In this document: in pieces, positions 8,296-18,073 of the stretch
Layout of the letters: each line of letters starts with the position of its first letter
Numbering within the stretch: position 1 is the stretch's first letter
DNA from: Candidatus Competibacter denitrificans Run_A_D11
GTDB lineage: Bacteria; Pseudomonadota; Gammaproteobacteria; Competibacterales; Competibacteraceae
Assembly (NCBI RefSeq): GCF_001051235.1
Contig: NZ_CBTJ020000030.1
Span: forward strand, 1-64,000
Length of the DNA: 64,000 nt
Reading direction: 5' to 3'
Program-made: the position numbers and the translations under genes
The notes under the pieces: model-generated
Told to the model about the DNA's origin: nothing
Seen by the model: the letters and a program-made list of their open reading frames with translations, nothing else
Database searches by the model: none

Positions 8296-10110
8296 ATGTG
8301 CGGGATCGCCGGCTACTACCTGAAAGCACCCAATGGCCATCACGCACGCCTAACAGAAATGGCCCAGCGGCTGGCGCACCGAGGTCCTGATGGCCAGGGT
8401 TTTTACAGAGGCGAACGGGTAGGACTCGCACATACGCGACTTTCTATCATTGATCTCGCGGCGGGCGCACAACCCCTTTACAACGAAGATCATAGCCTTT
8501 GCCTGGTAGCCAACGGCGAAATCTACAATGCTTTGGAGTTGCGCGAGGAACTGGAGAGGTTAGGCCATCATTTTGCTACTCACTCCGATTCCGAAGTAAT
8601 TCTGCACGCTTACGAAAGTTGGGGCGAGGATTTTCTCAATCACCTATTGGGGATGTTCGCCTTTGCCCTGCATGACTTGGCAAGTCAGCAACTGCTACTG
8701 GTTCGGGATCGGCTGGGCATTAAGCCGCTTTACTTCTCGCTTGACCGGGAAGGGTTGAGTTTCGCCTCAGAGCCGAAAGCGCTGTTGCCCTCATTGACTC
8801 GCCCCGAAGTCGATCCAATCGGCCTCGCCCAATATTTGCAAAACAATTTTACCTGCGCTCCCTACACCTTATTAGCGGGCGTTCGCAAAATTGGGCCAGG
8901 AGAATTGATAAAAATAGGTTCAGATGGCCTCTTGCACCAACGCCGCTACTGGTCACCCCTACACACGACACCGCTGGATTTATCCTGTAGCGAAGCCCTG
9001 GAATATTTTGACCATCTGATTGAACAGGTTATCAAAATTCATTTGCGCAGCGATGTGCCTTTTGGGCTTTTCCTTTCTGGTGGCGTCGATTCTTCCCTCC
9101 TGGCAGCGATGATTTCACGCCATACTCAGGAACCTTTGCGGACTTTCTCTATTGGTTTTCCAGGCACCTCAGTTCATAACGAGCTGGCGGCGGCAGCGGC
9201 GGTTGCCGCTCAAATCGGCGCCCACCACACAGCCTATGAAGTAAACGCCGAAGATCTGCTGGAATGCTTACCCCATACTGTATGGGCTGCTGATGATCTT
9301 ACCGCCGACTATGCCAACTTGCCGGTCTCTTTGCTTGCCGAGCGTGCGAGTGCAGAACTTAAGGTGATTTTTTCCGGCGAAGGCGGAGATGAAATCTTTG
9401 CCGGGTACGGTCGCTACCGTGTACTCCCGCTCAAACGATTATTAGCTACGCTGAGAAATCCCGGTACAGGCGGTTTCCGCACCACGGGCTTATTTTCCAG
9501 TGAGGCCGCGCGCTTATTCAAACCTGAGCTGCTAGAAGCGATGGACCACTGGCGGACACCCTTCGCCCACGCCTGGAATGAGCCACCTGCGAGCTGGACC
9601 CGACTGATGCGAATGCAATATGTCGATCTAAGGACCTGGTTGCCGGATGATCTGCTGATTAAGGCTGATCGGATGCTGATGGCCTGGGGTTTGGAAGGGC
9701 GAGTTCCTTTTCTTGACCATCGCCTGGTTGAATTCGGTCTCGGCCTGCCGGATTCCCTGAAAATCGAAGGCCGAACCGGTAAACGCTTGCTGCGGCTATG
9801 GGGCGAACGCTTTTTTTCCAAAGCACATCTTTGGAGTCGCAAGAAAGGTTTTACCGTCCCGATCAGAGATTGGCTTCAAGGCCAAAGGTTAGATAAATTA
9901 TCTCAATCTTTGGCAGTTTCACCCGGTATCGCTGCTTGGTTCGAGGCGGATGCTGTCCGCTGCTTGATCAAACGCCAACAACAGCGTGGAGATCGGAGCG
10001 GATCGCTTTGGGCCTTGTTCAACTTCGCCCTCTGGCACCGCCTCGTCATCGAAGATAACAGCAGTATAGAACCTCCTAGTTGCCAAGACCCGTTTAGCTA
10101 TTTCTGCTGA
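8296..10110 (+). CDS. asnB: Asparagine synthase (glutamine-hydrolysing) family amidotransferase
   Basis: The 604-residue protein starts MCGIAGYY, so Cys2 becomes the N-terminal nucleophile of a class II glutamine amidotransferase domain (about 1-200). The synthase domain (about 235-590) carries the ATP pyrophosphatase loop SGGVDSS at 261-267. The reaction is ATP-dependent amidation, normally aspartate to asparagine. Paralogues in surface-glycan loci may amidate sugar acids instead, and the location at the end of the glycan cluster makes that plausible here. It has its own 197-base upstream region and a strong terminator after it at 10156. Confidence 0.88.
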   Translation: MCGIAGYYLKAPNGHHARLTEMAQRLAHRGPDGQGFYRGERVGLAHTRLSIIDLAAGAQPLYNEDHSLCLVANGEIYNALELREELERLGHHFATHSDSEVILHAYESWGEDFLNHLLGMFAFALHDLASQQLLLVRDRLGIKPLYFSLDREGLSFASEPKALLPSLTRPEVDPIGLAQYLQNNFTCAPYTLLAGVRKIGPGELIKIGSDGLLHQRRYWSPLHTTPLDLSCSEALEYFDHLIEQVIKIHLRSDVPFGLFLSGGVDSSLLAAMISRHTQEPLRTFSIGFPGTSVHNELAAAAAVAAQIGAHHTAYEVNAEDLLECLPHTVWAADDLTADYANLPVSLLAERASAELKVIFSGEGGDEIFAGYGRYRVLPLKRLLATLRNPGTGGFRTTGLFSSEAARLFKPELLEAMDHWRTPFAHAWNEPPASWTRLMRMQYVDLRTWLPDDLLIKADRMLMAWGLEGRVPFLDHRLVEFGLGLPDSLKIEGRTGKRLLRLWGERFFSKAHLWSRKKGFTVPIRDWLQGQRLDKLSQSLAVSPGIAAWFEADAVRCLIKRQQQRGDRSGSLWALFNFALWHRLVIEDNSSIEPPSCQDPFSYFC

Positions 10111-10155
10111 CAAGTAAGTCAGATTTTTTGGCAAAAGGCTGAGCCAGACCCTAAC

Positions 10156-10185
10156 AAAAAGCCGACGGGATTACCGTCGGCTTTT
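10156..10185. terminator. Bidirectional Rho-independent terminator
   Basis: A perfect stem of AAAAAGCCGACGG and its complement around the loop GATTA, with A-run and T-run flanks on both sides. It lies between the convergent asnB-type gene and the Ig-like protein gene and can end both transcripts. Confidence 0.9.
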
Positions 10186-10207
10186 TGAGCAAGCAAAAAA
10201 CGAGTGG

Positions 10208-12598
10208 CTATGGCGTTGCTGCTGCCTTAGTCGGTTGCACGGTAATCTGGAGGGTCTCGCTGCGGACCTCCGGACCAACGGTAGAGAAATAGAAATCCAC
10301 GCTGCCATCTGTAGGCAGATCGCTGACTTTCAAAACAGCTTGTACATAACCGTTAGCGCCACTCGCTAAAGGTGTTGGAACCACTGACGCGGTGGGCGTA
10401 TGCAAATTGGCGACGGCGCGTGCCTGAACCGCAGTGGTCTTTGCAGTATCCAAAGTACTCGCCAAAGCCTTTTGCGTGGCGCATTTTGTCGGATTTCTCT
10501 CTACAGGTGTGGGATTATCAGCCGATTGCACGATTAAATCACAGACCCCCGGATTGGCGGCAACGAACACATCAAATGCTACTTGTGCTTTAGCCATCGC
10601 TTCTTCCGCAGCAATCGCGCTCGCTTCCGAGGGATCGTTAATCACGACATCCACATTAATCGGAACACCCGGAACAGGGGTACGCACCAGTTTGCCTCCC
10701 GACTGCACACCACCATCTAGCAGTTGGAGAGTGATAGGCAATTCAAGCGTACCACCAGCATCCATATTGTGAGTCACTTTAACGACTGGTGGCCATGTTG
10801 CATCGCCGACGGTAGGTTGAACCTGCGAGACTAATTCCACAGGCTTAATAAGCGCCAAGATGCTGCCATCGGGAGTTCCCAAATACCAGTGACTCAGCAC
10901 CGCGCCGACCTTACCACCGGCTGCTTCAGCGGCTACCATGAACCGTCTACCGACCTGGCTGGCCGGATAATTCATAGTTGTGCTAGCCACCCCATTTGCG
11001 TCAGTAGATACCGTAACTTCACCGGTACCGAAATTCGCGACATTGCCCTTGTAAGGCGGGCAACCAACCGTATACCAAACATTGGCACCCACATTCTGGC
11101 TAACCTGGTTGAATGGGGCATTGACGAAAAGTTTGTTCCCTGCCCGTCCGGTAATCACTCTGCTACCGACGTGATATTCCAAACGGCTTTCCTTGGCAAG
11201 AACACTTTCCGGGTCCTGCAACATCAACAAGCACAGTGGATCGGCAATCGCATACGACACGCCATTCGGTACCACAAATGGATTCAGCGTATCTGCGGCG
11301 ATCCGTTTGGCCACTCGATTAGGAGCAAGAAACTCGACATCCCCTTCTTTCGGATCGCCTGTATAACCAGTAATTGCGAATTGACCATGCCCTTGATCCG
11401 GATAGCGGTTTTGTAGCATGTCCAACGGACCATCGATCAAACGGAAGGTAATCGGCGTACCTGCAGGTGGTGGATTACCGAAAGGATCGGCAGCGACAAC
11501 GGAAACAACGCGGTTATAGACCCCATTCCATACCGTATCACAGGTTTGGCTACCGCATAGACTTCCAGTAATCAAGACCAGATTATTTTGGCGGACAAAT
11601 ACAGCATCAGCTAATGGTCCAGTAAAATTTAGCGACGCAATTTGCCCCGTCCCAATCGCCACCATAGCATAACTGGTAATCGCCATTTGGATGCCGTTAT
11701 CGACATTGTTATCACGGCGATCAGCAGTTGCTGAAATCAGGACGGTACCAGGTAACGCACCACTGTGAAAGGCTAGCGTAGCCACACCACCCACCAAGTC
11801 GGCGAAAACGCTGGCTCCTTCCTGTGCATTACCCTTGGAATCAGTGGCGCTTAACCATTCACCACCATTTGGGCGATTGGAGAGCATCTCCACCCGCAGC
11901 GTATGCCCAGCACCGGTCTTAATCGGTTGACCGAAATCATCTTGCACAAAAATCTGAAATAACTTGGAAGTATTCTGGGTTATATCACCAGTGGTACCGA
12001 TTGGATTGTTCTGGATATAAACTGGCGACCTATCCATGACAAATTTGACGACTCCGGGAGTGCCGCTATTGATAGTTCCAGTACCACCAACTACTTGAAT
12101 CGTCACATTGGCGCTGGCCACCTGCTGCGTAACCGGGTCCTGTACTGTCGCAGTTAAAACTACTGTTCCAGGGGTACTTTCAGAATGATAATGGGCAGTT
12201 ACCACACCAGTGGTATTCTCAAAAGTTAAACTGCGAAAGGCTATATCTGCAGGTACTGTGGGAGGACAGGTTGCCCCTGTTGGACATTTCTGATGTTCTG
12301 CTTTTCCATCCAAATAGTAGAGCGCGCCACTTGGAAGGCCTGATGAAATAGTGATCGCTATATTAGGTGCAGCATAGAGTTTACCGTTTTTTTTGGTAAT
12401 GACGGTTACAGTATTTGTATACGTCCCACCAATACTGGGACCGACATTAAAAATATTGGCGGGTAAGGTTGTTTTGTCGGCTGTTATCTCGATAGTGACT
12501 GTGGAATTAGGGCTAAAAAAACCACCGGCGCTAGCAGGCCCAGCCCACCAACCAATAGAAACCCCCATCAGCAAAGCAAAGGTCAAAAACCTTTTCAT
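10208..12598 (-). CDS. Secreted Ig-like (Big-type) repeat protein downstream of pilQ
   Basis: The mature frame from MKRFLTFALLMG has 796 residues. A signal peptide ends near ASA|GGFF (about residue 24), so the protein is exported. The body is beta-rich, with several stretches resembling bacterial Ig-like (Big_1/invasin) domains: VVLTATVQDPVTQQVASANVTIQV, VFVQDDFGQPI-type and VVAADPFGNPPPAGTPITFRL-type motifs, about 100-150 residues apart. An Ala/Glu-rich helical insert lies near residues 675-740. GAGGA precedes the ATG at 12598 by about seven bases, which decides the start over the longer frame. It lies 60 bases after pilQ on the same strand, so it may be read with the pilus genes. A role as adhesin or pilus-associated outer surface protein is inference. 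Confidence 0.75.
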   Translation of the reverse strand: MKRFLTFALLMGVSIGWWAGPASAGGFFSPNSTVTIEITADKTTLPANIFNVGPSIGGTYTNTVTVITKKNGKLYAAPNIAITISSGLPSGALYYLDGKAEHQKCPTGATCPPTVPADIAFRSLTFENTTGVVTAHYHSESTPGTVVLTATVQDPVTQQVASANVTIQVVGGTGTINSGTPGVVKFVMDRSPVYIQNNPIGTTGDITQNTSKLFQIFVQDDFGQPIKTGAGHTLRVEMLSNRPNGGEWLSATDSKGNAQEGASVFADLVGGVATLAFHSGALPGTVLISATADRRDNNVDNGIQMAITSYAMVAIGTGQIASLNFTGPLADAVFVRQNNLVLITGSLCGSQTCDTVWNGVYNRVVSVVAADPFGNPPPAGTPITFRLIDGPLDMLQNRYPDQGHGQFAITGYTGDPKEGDVEFLAPNRVAKRIAADTLNPFVVPNGVSYAIADPLCLLMLQDPESVLAKESRLEYHVGSRVITGRAGNKLFVNAPFNQVSQNVGANVWYTVGCPPYKGNVANFGTGEVTVSTDANGVASTTMNYPASQVGRRFMVAAEAAGGKVGAVLSHWYLGTPDGSILALIKPVELVSQVQPTVGDATWPPVVKVTHNMDAGGTLELPITLQLLDGGVQSGGKLVRTPVPGVPINVDVVINDPSEASAIAAEEAMAKAQVAFDVFVAANPGVCDLIVQSADNPTPVERNPTKCATQKALASTLDTAKTTAVQARAVANLHTPTASVVPTPLASGANGYVQAVLKVSDLPTDGSVDFYFSTVGPEVRSETLQITVQPTKAAATP

Positions 12599-12657
12599 TA
12601 AATCCTCACAAAATATTCGCATGGTTTTCAGTCTCCCACGATATTCAAAGCATTCGG

Positions 12658-14907
12658 TCAACGCTCGGCAACAGCACCATTTTTTAGGATCTGCGGAGTT
12701 ACGAAAATCAACAACTCGCGTTTGGTGTCACCTTTCTTCGTGTTCTTAAAAAGATACCCTAACAGGGGGACATCACCCAACAACGGCACTTTGCTGACGT
12801 TAGTGGTTTTCGTTTGTTCAAATACACCACCTAAAACGACGGTCTCACCGTTATTGACCATGACTTGAGTCGAAACTTCGCGCTTATCAATACTTGCGGA
12901 TTGCACCCCACTCACTGTTACTAGCGCCCCTTCCTCATCCTTGGACACCAATAGATCCATACGAACACGGTCATCTGGTGTAATCTGTGGTGTCACTTCG
13001 AGCTTAAGGAATGCATCCTTCCACTCAATCTTGGTGCCCTGTTGACTTACGGTCGAATAAGGAATCTGACGGCCTTGCAGGATGGTAGCTTTCTTCAAGT
13101 CTGCGGTCACCACTTTCGGGTTGGAGACCACTTCACCTTGACCTTCCGCCTGCAAAGCCGACAACTCTAAATCAACCAGATAGTCGGATCTCAAGATCGC
13201 GAAAGCTAAGCTAGTACCGCCAGCAGGCAAATTTACGCCAATCCGATCTGCCAAGCCCGGCACTGAAACCGGGAATGGCTGGCCATTACTGCTCAAGTTG
13301 CTAACGGCACTGTTCACCATCGTATTAGTGGCAGTGGTGGTACCACTCACCGCATTGATACCACTACCAGCTTGCTGAACGCCACTCACGCCAAACTTTG
13401 CTCCCAAATTCCGGCTAAAATCGTCACTAGCGATAACCACACGGGAATCAATCAACACCTGCCGGGTAGGCATATCGAGTTTAGTTACCAAATCGCGAAC
13501 TTCAGCCAGTTTATCAGGTACATCCTTGACGATCAGGCTATTGGTCCGTTCATCGGCCACTACATCGCCACGCGGTGATAGAACGCTTTGTTCTTGAGTC
13601 TTGTCACCACTTTTCCTCTTCAGCAGCTGGGCTATGTCTCCAGCCTTCGCGTAATTAACTTGGATGATCTCAGTACGCAACGGGATCAACTCTTGCACTG
13701 TCTTATGCGATTCCAGGTCGAGCTTCTCGCGGGCAGCCACCTCTTCGGTGGGAGCAATATAGACCACGTTACCGTTTTGCCGCATGGCCAAGCCCTTCGT
13801 GCGTAAGATAATGTCCAGAGCTTGATCCCAAGGAACATTTTGTAAGCGTAAGGTGAGATTGCCCTTCACGCTGTCACTGACCACAATGTTGAGACCGGTA
13901 AAATCCGCCAGGATCTGTAAGATCGCCCGCACTTCGATATCTTGAAAATTCAGCGACAATAGATCCCCCTTGTATTTCTTTTTAGAAGGATCGAACATCG
14001 TTTCCTTTTCTTCCGCTTCCGCTGTCTTCTGTGGCGGGCGTACTTCAATTACATAGAGGTCATTGGCTTGATAGGCTAGGTACTCAAATGGCGGGTTGGG
14101 TTGGATATTAAGCCGCGCATTATTACCACGATTGAGAGCCTCAACGACTTTCACTGGAGTAGCGAAATCGGTCACATCCAGTCGCCGTTGTTGGCCACGC
14201 GGTAGCGCCGCGCCCTGAAAATCGGCCAAAATCTGGTTACCTTCCTGACGAACATCCACCGCAATACCGGGATTGGAAAGTTTGACGGTTATTACCCCTT
14301 GTCCAGCCGGCCCACGCCGGAAGTTGACATCCCCAATATTGCGTGGAGTCACCACCGGGGCCTCCACCCGACGCGTTGCTGCCGCCGCTGCCACCGAGGC
14401 GGCCGGCGTAGCTGCTGGGGTCTTGGCGACTGTCGTACCAGCATTATCCAACGTCAGCAAGACAGCACTACCTTGAATCTGCACGTTATAATTAACCAAG
14501 CGTGCCAAGTTCAGTGAAGCGCGGGTACGGTCCCCCCCTTCGAGAACACTAATCTTATCGGCCACGCCCACATTGATAGACTGTTGGCGAGATTTCAAGC
14601 CGTTACTAACACCGATAAAATCCAATACGACCCGAGCCGGATCGTTAATGGTAAAGCTGCTCGGAGGGCCTTTGGGTGGTTCCGATAACCGAAACTTGAC
14701 CTGTAGCCGATTCCCTGCCAAGGGGCTGATATCCACTCCCTGCAATATGGGCTGGTTGCCGGGCACATCGGCGGCGACCGCCAACGAAGTCCATCCCCCT
14801 AAATCTACCAACCCTAAAACCAGGGCCACCCTCTGCAAGCATCGCAGCAACCACCGATTCCCCGACCACCGGTGATGCTGGCCTTCGCTTATGGACCTGC
14901 TCGTCAT
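12658..14907 (-). CDS. pilQ: Type IV pilus secretin PilQ
   Basis: The 749-residue protein forms the outer-membrane ring through which the pilus exits. After a signal-type segment (LQRVALVLGLVDLGGWTSLAVAA) come two AMIN domains (about 55-140 and 190-290) that bind peptidoglycan, a secretin/TonB short N domain (about 320-390, with DIEVRAILQILADFTGLNIVV), a NolW-type N domain (about 410-480) and the secretin beta-domain (about 575-745), ending with VPLLGDVPLLGYLFK. It follows pilP after 16 bases at the end of the pilMNOPQ operon. Confidence 0.96.
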   Translation of the reverse strand: MTSRSISEGQHHRWSGNRWLLRCLQRVALVLGLVDLGGWTSLAVAADVPGNQPILQGVDISPLAGNRLQVKFRLSEPPKGPPSSFTINDPARVVLDFIGVSNGLKSRQQSINVGVADKISVLEGGDRTRASLNLARLVNYNVQIQGSAVLLTLDNAGTTVAKTPAATPAASVAAAAATRRVEAPVVTPRNIGDVNFRRGPAGQGVITVKLSNPGIAVDVRQEGNQILADFQGAALPRGQQRRLDVTDFATPVKVVEALNRGNNARLNIQPNPPFEYLAYQANDLYVIEVRPPQKTAEAEEKETMFDPSKKKYKGDLLSLNFQDIEVRAILQILADFTGLNIVVSDSVKGNLTLRLQNVPWDQALDIILRTKGLAMRQNGNVVYIAPTEEVAAREKLDLESHKTVQELIPLRTEIIQVNYAKAGDIAQLLKRKSGDKTQEQSVLSPRGDVVADERTNSLIVKDVPDKLAEVRDLVTKLDMPTRQVLIDSRVVIASDDFSRNLGAKFGVSGVQQAGSGINAVSGTTTATNTMVNSAVSNLSSNGQPFPVSVPGLADRIGVNLPAGGTSLAFAILRSDYLVDLELSALQAEGQGEVVSNPKVVTADLKKATILQGRQIPYSTVSQQGTKIEWKDAFLKLEVTPQITPDDRVRMDLLVSKDEEGALVTVSGVQSASIDKREVSTQVMVNNGETVVLGGVFEQTKTTNVSKVPLLGDVPLLGYLFKNTKKGDTKRELLIFVTPQILKNGAVAER

Positions 14908-14923
14908 CGCACTTCCCCCTCAA

Positions 14924-15508
14924 TTATTGGGTAAGCGACAGGAACGCATCCCGTTCCTGCCAGCGTCCGGGCCCATCCGGAACGATCTCCTTCAAATCCA
15001 CCCGCTGCTCCGTAATATTGAGAATCTTGCCGTGATTGGTACCCAAGTAATTATTTTTCTGGACCCTATGCACCACCCCATCTGGAGCAAGAACCAGTCC
15101 CCACAACTCCTTAGCACCTCCCATTCGAAAGGTACCCATCATTTTGAGAGAGCCTAGCGAGTACTTTTCCAACTCCTCGCGAACCCGGTTTGGATCAGGC
15201 CTAATACCATTATAATTGCCCACCCGTGCCGCCGCTTCCTGAGTAATCTCTAGTTCCTCTTCCTGCGCGAAAGGCGCAATTATAAAGGGATCCTTGATAC
15301 CCTGTGCAGTATAAGCAAACGGAGTATACGGCTTGATTTCAGGTGGCGGATCGGGTTTTCTGATCGGTGTTTCTCGTTTGGTCTTTTCTACAAACTGCTG
15401 TACATCGGTCAAATCCTGCTGTGCGCAACCTGACAAAACCACCAGAGCCGCTATCACTCGGAAAACGCCACGCGAGATGCTGGAATCCAGACGAAAATAC
15501 GCGCTCAT
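14924..15508 (-). CDS. pilP: Type IV pilus lipoprotein PilP
   Basis: The 194-residue protein has a lipoprotein signal peptide with lipobox LSGC around residue 28. A Pro-rich linker follows, and the C-terminal domain (about 110-190) is the PilP beta-sandwich (LGSLKMMGTF, GVVHRVQKNNYLGTNHGKI). PilP links the inner-membrane PilN/PilO dimer to the PilQ secretin in the periplasm. Its start overlaps the pilO stop by four bases, which suggests translational coupling. Confidence 0.95.
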   Translation of the reverse strand: MSAYFRLDSSISRGVFRVIAALVVLSGCAQQDLTDVQQFVEKTKRETPIRKPDPPPEIKPYTPFAYTAQGIKDPFIIAPFAQEEELEITQEAAARVGNYNGIRPDPNRVREELEKYSLGSLKMMGTFRMGGAKELWGLVLAPDGVVHRVQKNNYLGTNHGKILNITEQRVDLKEIVPDGPGRWQERDAFLSLTQ

Positions 15509-16185
15509 TTTTTGCCGCCTCCCGTTCCTTGGCCCTTTCCTTGCTGCCCGCCGCCAACCGCTCCACCCCCTTCTTCCATGTAGCGATAGGTTTGTAAAGT
15601 AGCCTGAATATTCAACTGCCCCGGATTTTGCCCTTTTCCAGTTTTAGGGTCCTTAGAGGATGGAGCAGCAGTAAATATCGCATTATCTAAAGTAACAATA
15701 CGAGGTAAAGCAGCCACCCCACTTACAAATGCACCGAACTGATGATAACTACCTTTGGCCTTAATCGTGATCGGTTTGGCCGCATAAAAATCTCGCGGTT
15801 GTTCATTTTCTGGCTTAAACAGATCAAATTCCAAACCATTCCTTTTGCCCGTATCAGATATATTTTCCAGTAGCTCCGGCATCTCAGTGCCAGTAGGCAA
15901 CTGACCTAACATGACCTGCAAATCACTTTCGAGCTGCTTGAGCTGAGAGCGGAATGACTCGAGATTAGCGGCAACCCTCTGTTTTTCGGTAAATTCCTGT
16001 CGAAGCTGTTGCTCTTCTTGAGTAATCTTGTCCAGTTGCACAAGTTGATCGCTAACGAAAAAATAGTAACCGGCTCCTAACACGGCTGCCATAATCAAAA
16101 CAGCCAGTATCAATTTACCGACTAGCGGCCAATCGCCTGCTTCCCGCAAATCGATATCATTAAGATTAATCTGGGAAAGATTCAT
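15505..16185 (-). CDS. pilO: Type IV pilus inner-membrane protein PilO
   Basis: The 226-residue protein has a cytoplasmic N-terminus (MNLSQINLNDIDLREAGDWP), one membrane helix (about 24-45), a coiled coil (about 50-95) and a ferredoxin-like periplasmic domain (about 95-205). The Gly/Gln-rich end is low complexity. It pairs with PilN in the alignment complex. Its start overlaps the pilN stop by four bases. Confidence 0.95.
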   Translation of the reverse strand: MNLSQINLNDIDLREAGDWPLVGKLILAVLIMAAVLGAGYYFFVSDQLVQLDKITQEEQQLRQEFTEKQRVAANLESFRSQLKQLESDLQVMLGQLPTGTEMPELLENISDTGKRNGLEFDLFKPENEQPRDFYAAKPITIKAKGSYHQFGAFVSGVAALPRIVTLDNAIFTAAPSSKDPKTGKGQNPGQLNIQATLQTYRYMEEGGGAVGGGQQGKGQGTGGGKK

Positions 16186-16754
16186 GTCTTACCTCCCGCA
16201 ACAGCTTTTTCTGCATCCAACTTAAGCGGAAGGATTAGATCGAACACACGCGCTTGGATGTTATTCACATTTCGGGTCTCAATCACCTGTAAGGCTGGCT
16301 CACCAAATAATTCAGAATTTCGAATAGTGCGCATGAAATCCGAAATCACATTATCGGACTTAGCCATTCCCTTCAGGACTATCTGATTATTAGACGTTTT
16401 GAATTCTGTTAAATAAATATCTTGTGGAACTAACCTCACTAACTTATCCAGCATCCGCACCATGCCGGGCCGGCTGGTTTGTAGCTTTTGAATAACACTC
16501 AACCGTTCCACAAGCCGGTTTTTGGTTTTTTGCAGTTCTTGCAATTCCTCAGCTGCTTTTTTAAGACGGGCAATTTCACCACGCAGATAGTCGTTGCGCT
16601 CCTGTTGGAACGTAATGCGCCGATCAATCTCGGTATACACCAAGAAACCAATCCCTATCGCGACTAGGGCCGCTGCGATCAGCATGGAAGCTAACGCACG
16701 CTGTCGCTGGGCGCGACGCGCCTCTCGCCAAGGCAACAAATTGATGCGGGTCAT
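16182..16754 (-). CDS. pilN: Type IV pilus inner-membrane protein PilN
   Basis: The 190-residue protein begins MTRINLLPWREARR, the N-terminal motif that inserts into the groove of PilM. A membrane helix (about 21-42), a coiled coil (about 45-85) and a ferredoxin-like periplasmic domain follow. It lies one base after the pilM stop and overlaps pilO by four bases. Confidence 0.95.
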   Translation of the reverse strand: MTRINLLPWREARRAQRQRALASMLIAAALVAIGIGFLVYTEIDRRITFQQERNDYLRGEIARLKKAAEELQELQKTKNRLVERLSVIQKLQTSRPGMVRMLDKLVRLVPQDIYLTEFKTSNNQIVLKGMAKSDNVISDFMRTIRNSELFGEPALQVIETRNVNNIQARVFDLILPLKLDAEKAVAGGKT

Positions 16755-16755
16755 G

Positions 16756-17859
16756 TCAGTCGAAGCTCCTTAGAGCGAGCCCCCCAGCAACTGCCAGCAT
16801 CGGCGCATCACGCAATAGAGCGCTACTGTTAACCTTTGCGGCACTCCCCATGCTCTTAAATGGGCTAGCAACAACTGTCGCTATTCCAAGCACATCGCCT
16901 ACTACCCGATCCAGTCCCACGATCATGGCACCCCCACCCACTAAAACAATTGTATCTACATTATAGTGGCCTGACACAAACTGATCAGAGGAAAAAAAGA
17001 ATTGCAGCCCATGGCCGATTTGTTCAGCGAGCATCTGCTTGAAGGGTTCTAAGATGGTGGCAGCGAACTCATCATCGGTTTGGCCCGTACGCTTCATCTG
17101 CTCAGCCTGGTCTCGGGGCAGGCCATAGGATTCAGCAATCCGAAGAGTCAACTGATCGGAGCCGAAGTTTTGTTCACGAGCAAAAATGACTCGGCCTCCC
17201 TGGAGAACGTACAAATTCGTAATATTAGTGCCAATGTCGACCAATGCCGTGAGACCTTCGCGCGCCTTGGTCAGGCTGATCTGCCCCCCTTCCCCGCCAC
17301 TCTTTGGCAAACTATCCGCAATCAAGCGAAATAAGTTTTCCAGTGCATAGACCTCAACATCGACGATGACCGGAATCAGGCCAGCCTCTTTAAGCGCGGC
17401 CTCGCGTGTGTCCACATTTTCTTTGCGGGAGGCCACCAGCATCACATCCTGCATGTCTCTATTACTTTGAGACGGCCCCTTCACGTCGAAATCCAGATAC
17501 ACCTCTTCAATCGGATAAGGAATATACTGAGATGCCTCGATAGGCATGTTAACTTCAATATCGCTTTCCTTGAACTCCAGCGGCATCGGCACAGCACGGG
17601 TGATCACGCTTGACGTGGGCACGGCGACGGCGGCTCGGCGTAGGCGAGTTCCGGATCGGCGCCAAGCCTTTTTAATCACCTCGGCCATTTCCCCCGGATC
17701 GGCGATATTCCGATCTTCCATCATACCTTCACCCAACGGTTCAATGGCGAAAGCTTCGACACGAAACCGTGGACCAGAACGGCTCAGTTCGATCAGCTTG
17801 ACCGCCGAAGGACTGATGTCGATACCCAAAACGGGTTCCTTACGCTTGAACAGAGCCAA
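16756..17859 (-). CDS. pilM: Type IV pilus actin-like protein PilM, TTG start
   Basis: An actin-fold ATPase of 367 residues that binds the cytoplasmic tail of PilN. ATP-site marks are VLGIDISPSAVKLIEL at the N-terminus, ALVDIGTNITNLYVL in the middle and IVLVGGGAMIVGL near the C-terminus. I place the start at the TTG at 17859, giving LALFKRKEPVLGID. GAGGATGCGAAA lies directly before it, and family members begin with a short (F/L)FxRK segment there. A longer frame to 18081 adds 74 unrelated residues and would run into the divergent gene at 18074. It opens the pilMNOPQ operon. Confidence 0.92.
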   Translation of the reverse strand: MALFKRKEPVLGIDISPSAVKLIELSRSGPRFRVEAFAIEPLGEGMMEDRNIADPGEMAEVIKKAWRRSGTRLRRAAVAVPTSSVITRAVPMPLEFKESDIEVNMPIEASQYIPYPIEEVYLDFDVKGPSQSNRDMQDVMLVASRKENVDTREAALKEAGLIPVIVDVEVYALENLFRLIADSLPKSGGEGGQISLTKAREGLTALVDIGTNITNLYVLQGGRVIFAREQNFGSDQLTLRIAESYGLPRDQAEQMKRTGQTDDEFAATILEPFKQMLAEQIGHGLQFFFSSDQFVSGHYNVDTIVLVGGGAMIVGLDRVVGDVLGIATVVASPFKSMGSAAKVNSSALLRDAPMLAVAGGLALRSFD

Positions 17860-18073
17860 TTTCGCATCCTCAACTAGTTCAGACTGGACGAACCAAAGGT
17901 ACCGTATGAATATAGCAAACAACGACCCACATACGTCGGGAAGTTTCACACCATTTTGATGATAATGCGCGACGACCGCATACCATTCGGGGATAGCTGC
18001 CCCTTTCTGCCAAGCGCACCGATGCGGGATGGTCGCTGTACCCTTCACGAACCGCCCACACTCCGCCCTGGAT

